The notes below the pieces were generated by a model, which was given only the letters and a program-made list of their open reading frames with translations, was not told where the DNA came from and did not search any database. From assembly GCA_046753625.1 (NCBI GenBank), contig JBHHUB010000039.1, positions 1 through 25,166 of the forward strand: a DNA stretch of 25,166 nucleotides, read 5' to 3'. This document shows, one piece after another, positions 13,994 to 21,799 of this stretch. This DNA is from JADFOB01 sp046753625 (lineage in GTDB: Bacteria; Planctomycetota; Phycisphaerae; UBA1845). Every line of letters starts with the position of its first letter. The first letter of the stretch is position 1. Position numbers and translations under genes: made by a program.

Positions 13994-15059
13994 GCGCCCT
14001 CATCACGATGCGCCGCGCCTGTTGGCCGTTGGTCGGCGCCTCATCGGACCCGGACAGCCCACGTTCGTCATCGCGGAGGTGGGTGTCAATCATGACGGCA
14101 GGTGCTCGAAAGCGCTGGAGTTGATCGATGTGGCGGTCGCCGCGGGAGCCGATGCGGTCAAGGTGCAGGTGTTTGCGGCGGAGGAGTTGGTCACCCGGTC
14201 GGCGCGAGCCGCCGACTACCAGGTCGCGGCATGCGGCGTCCAAACCCAATTCGAGATGCTGGCGAAGCTTGAGTTGACCCGCGAGGCGTTGTCGCAGATC
14301 AAGGAGCGATGCACCGATCGCGGCATCGAGCTGATCGCCACGCCGTTTGGCCCCAAGGCGCTCGAGTGCGTGGCGGAACTCGGTACCGCGGCCATCAAGA
14401 TCGCCTCAACGGACGTTGCCCACGAGCGGCTCGTGGCGGCCGCCGCCGCAACCGGACGCCCACTGATCGTTTCAACGGGAGCCAGCCGTCGCGACGAGAT
14501 GCTCGACGCGCTGCACGCCGCTTATCGAGCGGCGCCTGATTGCTTGGCGGTGCTTCATTGCGTCAGTTGCTATCCGACGCCGGTCGATGCGTTGAATCTT
14601 AAGGCGATGCACACGCTTCAGCGTCATTTCGCCGTTCCCGTCGGCCTCAGCGACCACACGACATCCACACAGACGGGCGGTTGGGCGGTCGCCGCCGGGG
14701 CGCAGCTCATCGAAAAACACATCACGCTGGATTCCAAATCCAGTGGGCCGGATCACGGCTTTTCGTTGCCGCCCAAGGCGTTCGATGCATACGTCGCCGC
14801 CATCAGGGCCGCGGACGCCGCCATGGGGACGGGTTTGCTGGGCATGGCGCCGATTGAAGAGCAGGTGCGCCAGGCGTCGAGGCGAAGCGTTGTGGCCGGT
14901 GTCGACATTCCCCGTGGCACGCGCCTGCGCCCCGATATGTTGACGCTCAAGCGGCCGGGGACGGGGATCGATCCGTCATGCATGGGCGCGCTCGTGGGCC
15001 GCACGGCCGCCGTCGACATAAAGAGCGACACGGTTATGGCGTGGACCATGGTGCGATGA
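13983..15059 (+). CDS. neuB: N-acetylneuraminate/legionaminate synthase
   Basis: This 358-residue TIM-barrel enzyme condenses phosphoenolpyruvate with an N-acyl hexosamine to form a nine-carbon sugar acid. Family motifs are GPGQPTFVIAEVGVNHDG near the N-terminus, a lysine-containing ADAVKVQVF strand, LHCVSCYPTP, GLSDHT, and IEKHITLDSKSSGPDHGFSL with the metal-binding histidine. A C-terminal SAF (antifreeze-like) domain from about residue 300 begins RRSVVAGVDIPRGTRL. The length is normal. The ATG overlaps the preceding synthetase gene by 11 bases and the gene ends in a TGA overlapping the next ATG, so translational coupling is likely. Neu5Ac and legionaminic acid synthases are hard to separate by eye, so the symbol denotes the family. 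Confidence 0.93.
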   Translation: MSAKRPHHDAPRLLAVGRRLIGPGQPTFVIAEVGVNHDGRCSKALELIDVAVAAGADAVKVQVFAAEELVTRSARAADYQVAACGVQTQFEMLAKLELTREALSQIKERCTDRGIELIATPFGPKALECVAELGTAAIKIASTDVAHERLVAAAAATGRPLIVSTGASRRDEMLDALHAAYRAAPDCLAVLHCVSCYPTPVDALNLKAMHTLQRHFAVPVGLSDHTTSTQTGGWAVAAGAQLIEKHITLDSKSSGPDHGFSLPPKAFDAYVAAIRAADAAMGTGLLGMAPIEEQVRQASRRSVVAGVDIPRGTRLRPDMLTLKRPGTGIDPSCMGALVGRTAAVDIKSDTVMAWTMVR

Positions 15060-16216
15060 TCGGCCGCAAGCGAGCCTCCAAGCTTCGCCGCATCGCTGTG
15101 GTCACGGGTACGCGGGCGGAATACGGCCTGCTCCACTCCCCCATGAAGGCCATCGCGGCCACTTCCGGCCTGAAGCTCCAACTCGTTGTCGCGGGCATGC
15201 ACTGGCTCGGGAAGTTCGGAAACACCTACCGCCAGATCCTCGCCGATGGGTTTACGATCGACGCCCGCGTACGCATGCAGGCGGGCAACGATAGCCCCGC
15301 GGATCAGGCGAGGGGATTGGCCAAGGGCATCCGAGGTATCGCCGACTTCATCACCGCCCGCCGGACCGACATCGTTCTCGTGCTCGGCGATCGCATCGAG
15401 GCGATGGCCGGGGCGATGGCCGCGGTGACCACCGGCAAGATTCTGGCCCACATCCACGGAGGCGACATCGCCGAGGGGGACTTCGACGATAGCCTGCGCC
15501 ACGCCATCACCAAACTGGCGCACGCGCATCTGGTGGCCTCGAAGGATGCCGGGCGCCGCGTGCGGCGCATGGGTGAATCCGCCGAGCGTATCTTCGTCGT
15601 CGGCGCGCCGGGACTGGATCGGCTTGGGGAACTGATGCGCACAAGGAGGACGAGCCGATTCGGCGGTGTCGGGGGCGCGAAGACCGCACTCGTGATGTTC
15701 CATGCCACCGGTCGCGCCCGGGCGGTGGAGCGCCTAACCATGATGACCATCCTGCGCGCCGTGCGCCATGCCGATCTTGAGCCTACGATCATCTATCCCA
15801 ACAGCGATCGCGGACACGAGGGCGTGCTCGATGCCATTCGTTGCTTTGCCCAACGCCATCCGTCGGTCACGGTCGTACGCTCACTGAAACGTGATGCGTT
15901 CCTTGAGCGACTGATCGCCGCGGATGTGCTGGTCGGCAATTCGTCCTGTGGCATCATCGAAGCCCCCGCGTCTTCAACGCCGTCCGTCAACGTCGGACCG
16001 CGTCAATTCGGCCGGCTGGTCGGCGGAGCCTCGGTAATCCACGCAGAGGCCACGGAGGAGTCCATCCGCTATGCGATCCGTCAGGCACTCAGCAAACGAC
16101 CGATAAAATCGCGTTCTCATCGCTATGGTGATGGAATGGCGGGGAAGCGGATTGCCGGGATTCTTCGTACGCTCGATTTGGACGACTCGTTTCGCCGGAA
16201 AAGAATCGAGTATTAG
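15056..16216 (+). CDS. neuC: UDP-N-acetylglucosamine 2-epimerase, hydrolysing (NeuC/LegG-like)
   Basis: This 386-residue GT-B-fold enzyme would release an N-acetyl-hexosamine (ManNAc, or its diacetamido relative) from the UDP-sugar, supplying the NeuB-like synthase. Motifs are VTGTRAEYGLL near the N-terminus, VLGDRIEAMAGAMAA, HIHGGDIAEGDFDDSLRHA with the family's catalytic-region histidines and acids, and GNSSCGIIEAPA near residue 294. The start is the ATG in the ATGA overlap with neuB, because the residues that follow align with the family. A longer reading from 14978 would overlap neuB deeply and is rejected. It is the last gene of the three-gene operon. UDP-GlcNAc and UDP-diNAcBac both remain possible substrates. 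Confidence 0.9.
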   Translation: MIGRKRASKLRRIAVVTGTRAEYGLLHSPMKAIAATSGLKLQLVVAGMHWLGKFGNTYRQILADGFTIDARVRMQAGNDSPADQARGLAKGIRGIADFITARRTDIVLVLGDRIEAMAGAMAAVTTGKILAHIHGGDIAEGDFDDSLRHAITKLAHAHLVASKDAGRRVRRMGESAERIFVVGAPGLDRLGELMRTRRTSRFGGVGGAKTALVMFHATGRARAVERLTMMTILRAVRHADLEPTIIYPNSDRGHEGVLDAIRCFAQRHPSVTVVRSLKRDAFLERLIAADVLVGNSSCGIIEAPASSTPSVNVGPRQFGRLVGGASVIHAEATEESIRYAIRQALSKRPIKSRSHRYGDGMAGKRIAGILRTLDLDDSFRRKRIEY

Positions 16217-16324
16217 GACGATTCGGGTTGCGGCCTAATCCCGCTTCCCCGGTGTGACGATAGACGGTCGTGGGACGATTGGCAGAATTCGCGTTGACGC
16301 GCTGAAGCACGCGAGGGAGTACCG

Positions 16325-17206
16325 ATGACCGTTCAAGCAGAAGACCGTACGCTCAAGATCGTCGACAAAGCGCTCTCGTCGATCGGGGATATCGCCACGC
16401 TTCCCGAAGTCACGATCAAGATCATCGAGATCGTGGAGGACCCCCAGAGCACGGCCCGCGACCTGCACGAGGTCATTAAGAATGATCCGGCGTTGTCCGT
16501 GAAAGTACTGAAAGTCGTCAACTCCGCGTTCTACGGGTTGCCCGGCCAGATCGCCAGCGTCGATCGCGCCATCATTTTGTTGGGCTTGTCGGCGGTCAAG
16601 AACATCGCCATCGCGGCGTCGATCGCGCGCCTCTTCAAGGGGGGGCAGATTTCCGAGGATTTCAGCGCGTCGGACCTTTGGAAACACAGCGTCGCGGTCG
16701 CGGTGACCGCCCACGATCTTGCGAAGATATCCCCGCACCCCGTGATGGCCAACGAAGTCTTTGTCGCGGGCATGATCCACGACATCGGGACGCTCGTGGA
16801 ACGGCAGGTCTTCTCCGAAGAATTTGCCGAAGTCGTCAACCGTTGCGCCGCAACCGGCGAAAGCCTCATCGAATGTGAGCGAGAGCTTATCGGTGCCGAT
16901 CACCAGGCATTCGGCGTGGGGCTGACGACGAAATGGAAGTTTCCTCGCCACCTGCGCGCGGCCGTGGGTTTCCACCACAACCCCGAAGACCTGAGCACGG
17001 AGCTCAGGAACATGGCCACATTGATTCAGATTGCGGACATCCTGTGCTGCCAGGAGAAGATCGGGTTTTACCTGACCGCGCAAGGTGGCGAGATCACGGA
17101 CGAAATGCTGGAAACGATCGCCATCACCCGGGCACAGCTCGAAGACATCCGCACCAACCTTCCCGAGCAGTTGGCCGAAGCCGAGGCCTCGCTGGGTTCC
17201 TCCTGA
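16325..17206 (+). CDS. HDOD-domain signalling protein
   Basis: This 293-residue protein consists almost entirely of one HDOD domain, a degenerate relative of HD hydrolases that serves as a signalling or protein-interaction module. Visible family features are LPEVTIKIIEIVEDP, VIKNDPALSVKVLKVVNSAFYG, VDRAIILLGLSAVKNIA, an HD dipeptide in GMIHDIGTLVE, and a C-terminal GADHQAFGVGL segment with FHHNPED. AGGGAG five bases before the ATG is a strong ribosome site. No receiver, GGDEF or membrane segment accompanies it. It follows the nonulosonic acid operon by 108 bases, and it is unclear whether it belongs to that transcript. The target process is unknown. Confidence 0.9.
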   Translation: MTVQAEDRTLKIVDKALSSIGDIATLPEVTIKIIEIVEDPQSTARDLHEVIKNDPALSVKVLKVVNSAFYGLPGQIASVDRAIILLGLSAVKNIAIAASIARLFKGGQISEDFSASDLWKHSVAVAVTAHDLAKISPHPVMANEVFVAGMIHDIGTLVERQVFSEEFAEVVNRCAATGESLIECERELIGADHQAFGVGLTTKWKFPRHLRAAVGFHHNPEDLSTELRNMATLIQIADILCCQEKIGFYLTAQGGEITDEMLETIAITRAQLEDIRTNLPEQLAEAEASLGSS

Positions 17207-17275
17207 TCGGGCGCATCCGCCGCGTGGGCCACCGGGCGTCCGACCGGACATCCGGAGCCGTTCCGCTCTTGATGC

Positions 17276-20200
17276 CTACGGGCAGGGCGAGACGCCCAGC
17301 GTCTGATCCAACCACGCATCGAAGCACGCCGCTCCGTTGAGCAAGTCGATGACGCGCAGTATGTCCTCCGGGCCGGCTACACCACTGCGATCGGTATCGG
17401 TGGCATAGACGGGTCGCGGAGCGACGCCGTTGAGTGAATCGATCACGGCCAGAATATCTGATGGGCTGCTCGTCCCATCTGCGTTGGCGTCGGCGGGCAG
17501 GTATCCCAAGCAGACGCTGCTTCCGCTCGGTGTGTGGGTCACTTGCGTCCAGGCGCCAGCCGGAATCGATCCGGACAGGCTGACGGTCACGGTGGTTCCG
17601 GCGATGGCGACGCTGCTGACCGTCGGCGGCGCACCGGAGGTCGAGGTTACGCTGAAGTCCGCTGCGTTGACGGCGGCGGCGTCGTTGTCAAAAGTCAATT
17701 CGATCGAATCCCAGCCGAATCCCGTCAGGCAGTCGATGCTCGTCGGTTGCCGCGCGTCGATCTCACCGCTGGCGGGCACGGATGAGACGATCGTGAGCGT
17801 GCCGCAGGGATCGCCGGCGCAGTCGATGCCGTCGCCGAGATAGCTGCCGCCGCCGGCCAGGCAATCGGTCTGGGTCGCGAGGCTGCACGTGGTTGCGACA
17901 CAGCAACCGCCGCGCGTTGCGCACACAACATTCGCGCAGGTTGCGCCCGATGAGAAACCGTCCGCCGCGCCGCATTGGAACTCGATGGCGCCATCGACGC
18001 AGGTTCCATCCAACTCGCAGCAGGAGCCGATCGCACAGGAAGTGGCGGCGCACGTCGTTGCGTTACCGGCGTACGTGCCACCGAAGAAGAAACAGTCGGT
18101 GGCCGTTTCGGTGGTGCAGGTTGCATCCGGGTGGCAGCAAGCGCCGCGATCGGAGCAGACAATCCCGTCGTTGCAGGCAAACCCCACCGAGAACAGCCCT
18201 TCGATCTGGTCGCACTCATAACCCTGGTTGTCCACGCATACGGCATCGACGCCACAGCAGGCTCCGCTGGCACACGTCGTCGCCTCGCACGCCGCGCCCT
18301 CACCCACGAACGCCCCACCCATGGCCGCGCACTGAGTCTCGATGACCACGTCGCAGCCCCCGGCCGGCAGACAACACGCCCCCGGCTGGGGACAGGTGAG
18401 GCTCAAACACGTCGCATCCGGCGTGAAGGTTCCGCCGGGCATATCGAGCGTTTCGCAGGCCATCCGTATCATGGGCACCCCAGGGGACGCTTCGTCCAGG
18501 CACGCGCCATCATCCAGACAGCAGGCACCCGCCGCGCAGGCATCGGGGAAATCGCTGCATTGCGAGCCCGGTGGCCCCGCCATTCCGCCCAGGGCATCGC
18601 ATTGTGCTACGTCTATGTCATCGCCGCAGGTTCCGTTTAAGCAGCATGCGCCGCGCGGTTGGCAGTTGACTTGGGCACAGGTGAGCCCGGCGGACAGGTG
18701 GTCCAAGGGCGCCATGCACATGGAATTGAACTGGGCGTCTTCACAGGTGCCGTCTCCATGGCAGCAAGCGCCTTGCAGGCACGGAGCGCCGTCGCAGGTT
18801 GTCGCAGCACCGCTGTGCACGCCGCCATCCGTCGCACAGACGGCCACGGTTGTGATCGCACAAGGTTGGCCGTCGCGGCAGCAGGCACCCGTATCGCAGG
18901 CATTCGGCACGCACGCGACGTTGTCGCCGAGATAGGTGCCGGCGCAGTCGGCTTGCAAGGTTTCGGTACACGTGCCCGCATCGCAGCATGCGCCTCGAAC
19001 GCACGTGGTTACATCCGCACACGCCACGCCGACGCCCTGAAACAGGCCCCTCGCTGCGACGCAAAGATCGCTCGCGAGCGTTGCGCAGGTTGCGTTCGGA
19101 AGACAGCACGCGCCGCCGTCGGCGCATGCGGCGCCGGCGCAGGCCACGCCAACCTGAAACGAGCCGACGCTGGCATCGCAGTCCGCCTGCGCGACGTTCG
19201 GCAAACAACCGCCAACGATCAGGCAGCAGGCCCCCCGCAGGCAGTCGGTTTCTCCCGGTGCGGGGCAGCCGACCCCGTCGCCGCGATAGAATCCACCCGC
19301 AGCGACGCACTCGGCTTCCGTCTGCATGGCACAGGTTTCGTCCGGGAAACAGCAGCCGCCTTGCGGCGAGGCCGGGGCGCACACGGCCGATGCGCAGTCT
19401 TGCGCCGCCGAGACCGTTCCGTCAAGCTGAAGGCAAACCGCGTCCGTCGTCCTTGTGCAGTTTCCATTGGGCAGACAGCAGGGTCCGGTCGGACCAAGCA
19501 CGTCGCAGGGCGGTGGATCCGTGCCCGGAATGAAGTCATCACAGGCCATGTACCCACCGAAAGCGCCCCCGAGCAAATCGCTGCAGAATACGGGGTTGAC
19601 GTTGTCGCTACAAACGCTGCCTTCGCAGCACATGCCCGGACAGACCGGTGTGATCGCATCGCAATTCGTGCCATCGCCCCGGAAGGTGCCGCCCAACGCG
19701 GTACAATCCGGTTCGGGCAAGCCGATGCCGGCCGCGTCGCTGCAGCCGACGTCCGCGCGGCAACACGCCCCGCTACCGCACGGAACGGCAAGGGACGCGC
19801 ACAGGCTGTCATCGCCTCGATAGTGGCCCGCGACCGCCAGGCAGTCTTCGCTGGTCATTTCAGCGCAGGTCGTTCCCGTGCAGCAGGCTCCGGTGACGAA
19901 ACAGGGATTCGGATCACAGGCGATGCCAAACCCGTGGAAGACTTCGCCCCGCGCGGCGTCGCATTCGAACACCTCCACGCCCGGAGCCCGCAGGTCGCAA
20001 TTGCCTGGTCCCAGACAGCACGCGCCGCGATTGCATTGCGGGTTGACGGTAGCGCAGTCCGAGTCGTCGCCGCGGTAGTTGCCGCCGATGCCCTCGCACG
20101 CCGGGCGCGTCTGCGCGTCCAAGCAGGTTCCCGCCGTCGTGCAGCAGGCCCCTTTCGGTTCGCATAGGACGGGATCACTGCAATCGGCGATGTCCCGGAA

Positions 20201-21334
20201 CCAGGTTCCGCCGCCACCTTCACATTCAAATTTGTTTTCGATCGCGCAGGATTGATTCGTGCAGCAGGCGCCCACTACAAGGGGGCACCCGAGGTTGTCG
20301 CTTTCCAACTGGGCGCAGGTCATCCCCGGCATGGTTTCGATGCCGCCCGCCACCTGGCACTCCGTTCCCGTGAGGTCCGCGCAGGTTCCGTTGGGAAGGC
20401 AGCAGGCCCCTGTGACGCAGATCTCCATACCCCATGGGCCGCCGGTGCCGCTGGGAAGCAAGAGCAACGACGCCGGCATCGGCAGCGGTAGCTGGTCAAT
20501 CGGAATCGTGCGTGACGCCGGGCCTACGAAGACGGCATTGGGGAAATCCGGCAAGACCGTGCCCGGCGCCGCCGATTGGCTCGGGTCGCGTCCGTAAATA
20601 AGAAACTCCAGGCCCCATGCGACGCCAAACACATAGCCCGTATCCGTATTCAGCGGCACAGGCGTGGCGAGCGGTCCGGTGGTGAACAGCTCCGGTCCGG
20701 TTCGCGCAGGGTCAACTGGAACGTGGATCACGATCCCGCCGGGAGGAAATACGGCATCAGCTTCAAAGAAGGCCGTGGGGTCGAACGGGAACGGTTTTTC
20801 ATGTATGGACAGGAACAGGTCGACCGAGATGTTGGGGTCGATGTCGAGCAGGAAACCGAACTCCGATATCACGACGGGTTCCACGGGGTGGAACACGTTG
20901 GCCCGGAAGACAAGATCGCGATTGAATTGAGTAATCAAATCCCCCAACAGCGCGCAGCCGGGAGCCGGCACGATGCCTTGGGACGCTACGATACCAACAT
21001 CCGCCGGCGGCAGGTCGCCGACCCAATCGGCCGGACCCATCAGTGGAGCCGACTCTGAAAGCCCTGTATCCGTGGACGCCGTCGCTGCGGATTTCGCAAG
21101 CCGACCGGTGTCATTCGGAGTGTCGCCCCGCATTCCCGGCCCGGCGACAGCCACCGCGCACAAACAAGAAAACACCCACATGCAGCCAGCCCCCCGTTTC
21201 ATCAACTTGGCGACGCTCGTGTGCCTCCGAGCCCCGGGTTTTGGCCCGCGCGGCCCCGTGGCGACGATGGATGCCGCGTCGTGGTCGTCGCGGAAGTTGT
21301 AAAACGCGGCCCTAGCGATACGAACACTGCGCAT
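17276..21334 (-). CDS. Giant secreted cysteine-repeat protein with C-terminal dockerin-type calcium loops
   Basis: This protein has 1,352 residues from the ATG at 21334, chosen because GGAG lies nine bases upstream. ATGs at 21409 (no ribosome site) and 21202 (directly before the hydrophobic segment) are alternatives. A hydrophobic stretch, CMWVFSCLCAVAVAG, near residue 51 acts as an export signal. A beta-rich domain of about 230 residues follows. Then come 21 tandem units of about 41 residues, each starting GACC (or GSCC, GGCC, MCC, PCC) with six cysteines, enough for three disulfides per unit. A beta domain (LTIVSSVPASGEID) and two dockerin-type loops (DANADGTSSPSDILAVIDSL and DTDRSGVAGPEDILRVIDLL) close the protein. 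The likely role is a rigid extracellular or cell-surface fibre attached or assembled through the dockerin. No catalytic domain is visible. Confidence 0.85.
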   Translation of the reverse strand: MRSVRIARAAFYNFRDDHDAASIVATGPRGPKPGARRHTSVAKLMKRGAGCMWVFSCLCAVAVAGPGMRGDTPNDTGRLAKSAATASTDTGLSESAPLMGPADWVGDLPPADVGIVASQGIVPAPGCALLGDLITQFNRDLVFRANVFHPVEPVVISEFGFLLDIDPNISVDLFLSIHEKPFPFDPTAFFEADAVFPPGGIVIHVPVDPARTGPELFTTGPLATPVPLNTDTGYVFGVAWGLEFLIYGRDPSQSAAPGTVLPDFPNAVFVGPASRTIPIDQLPLPMPASLLLLPSGTGGPWGMEICVTGACCLPNGTCADLTGTECQVAGGIETMPGMTCAQLESDNLGCPLVVGACCTNQSCAIENKFECEGGGGTWFRDIADCSDPVLCEPKGACCTTAGTCLDAQTRPACEGIGGNYRGDDSDCATVNPQCNRGACCLGPGNCDLRAPGVEVFECDAARGEVFHGFGIACDPNPCFVTGACCTGTTCAEMTSEDCLAVAGHYRGDDSLCASLAVPCGSGACCRADVGCSDAAGIGLPEPDCTALGGTFRGDGTNCDAITPVCPGMCCEGSVCSDNVNPVFCSDLLGGAFGGYMACDDFIPGTDPPPCDVLGPTGPCCLPNGNCTRTTDAVCLQLDGTVSAAQDCASAVCAPASPQGGCCFPDETCAMQTEAECVAAGGFYRGDGVGCPAPGETDCLRGACCLIVGGCLPNVAQADCDASVGSFQVGVACAGAACADGGACCLPNATCATLASDLCVAARGLFQGVGVACADVTTCVRGACCDAGTCTETLQADCAGTYLGDNVACVPNACDTGACCRDGQPCAITTVAVCATDGGVHSGAATTCDGAPCLQGACCHGDGTCEDAQFNSMCMAPLDHLSAGLTCAQVNCQPRGACCLNGTCGDDIDVAQCDALGGMAGPPGSQCSDFPDACAAGACCLDDGACLDEASPGVPMIRMACETLDMPGGTFTPDATCLSLTCPQPGACCLPAGGCDVVIETQCAAMGGAFVGEGAACEATTCASGACCGVDAVCVDNQGYECDQIEGLFSVGFACNDGIVCSDRGACCHPDATCTTETATDCFFFGGTYAGNATTCAATSCAIGSCCELDGTCVDGAIEFQCGAADGFSSGATCANVVCATRGGCCVATTCSLATQTDCLAGGGSYLGDGIDCAGDPCGTLTIVSSVPASGEIDARQPTSIDCLTGFGWDSIELTFDNDAAAVNAADFSVTSTSGAPPTVSSVAIAGTTVTVSLSGSIPAGAWTQVTHTPSGSSVCLGYLPADANADGTSSPSDILAVIDSLNGVAPRPVYATDTDRSGVAGPEDILRVIDLLNGAACFDAWLDQTLGVSPCP
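17333..17491 (-). other. Dockerin-type I calcium-binding repeat pair
   Basis: Two 22-residue EF-hand-like segments sit at 17426-17491 (DANADG..S..DIL) and 17333-17398 (DTDRSG..G.EDIL). Each has aspartates at loop positions 1, 3 and 5 or equivalents and a following helix ending LNG. This is the paired arrangement of dockerins. No cohesin gene is seen in the window. Confidence 0.8.
17798..20410 (-). repeat. Coding tandem array of 21 six-cysteine GACC units
   Basis: The pattern per unit is roughly G-A-C-C, 3-5 residues, C, 6-12 residues, C, several residues with a glycine-rich Y/F-x-G turn, C, 4-8 residues, C. The units differ strongly in their other residues and vary from about 35 to 50 residues, so the array is old and not a recent DNA duplication. 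At the DNA level only the codons around GACC recur visibly, as GCAGCAGGC-like words on the plus strand. Confidence 0.85.
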
Positions 21335-21462
21335 TTGATTCGACTCCGTCGCAAACTTCTTTCCAAAATCGGACAAACCCCGACGACCAAGGTCGTTGAG
21401 CAGGATCATGGGGAGGGTGTAAACCTGGTGAACAACTCGAGCCCCCCCAAAGGTTCCCCAGC

Positions 21463-21492
21463 ATTATATCCCGATACCTCACAGGATTGCAA
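21463..21492 (-). promoter_or_regulatory. Strong sigma-70-type promoter for the cysteine-repeat protein gene
   Basis: On the minus strand TTGCAA (21487-21492) is followed after 18 bases by a perfect TATAAT (21463-21468). Transcription would begin near 21456, about 120 bases before the chosen start codon. The two giant minus-strand genes are thus probably transcribed separately. Confidence 0.7.
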
Positions 21493-21799
21493 CGAATACC
21501 CGTTTTCTTTGCCTTCACCGGCATTACGGGACGTTCGCGGCAGGCTGGATCCCCTTCGAATCACGCAACCCCTCGCACGCCCTACCTGGCCCATCCGCCC
21601 GCGGAGGGGGGCATCTCGAAGCGTGCTCGTTGGCTGTGCCCGAGCCGGAACGACCCCGGCGAGCCGCAGGCTGCAGCTTGCGCGTCCTCATAGCGGCTTG
21701 GCGCTACCGGGAGTCTGCGAAGAACCATGGCCGGTTCGCTGTGGACGATCCAGTCCCGTCACATCAGCAAGCGGCCTGATCGAACCACGTCCCGCCCGG
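21493..21799. other. Gap between the two giant minus-strand genes
   Basis: No gene is supported here. It contains a small GC hairpin (TCCGC and GCGGA around 21592-21604). I see no T-tailed terminator for the upstream truncated gene. A plus-strand open frame crosses the gap but is a shadow (see rejected items). Confidence 0.5.

Noticed and set aside
14978..15055. An upstream start for the NeuC-like gene
   Set aside because: It would overlap neuB by more than 80 bases, and the extra residues do not match the family. The ATGA overlap at 15056 does.
18659..20167. A plus-strand open frame of about 500 codons inside the cysteine-repeat gene
   Set aside because: It is the antisense of the GACC units. 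The alanine- and arginine-rich translation simply mirrors the repeated codons, and no start signal is seen.
17798..20410. A CRISPR array or DNA-level satellite
   Set aside because: The periodicity is in the protein. Units vary in length and nucleotide sequence, there are no identical repeats with unique spacers, and the frame is open throughout.
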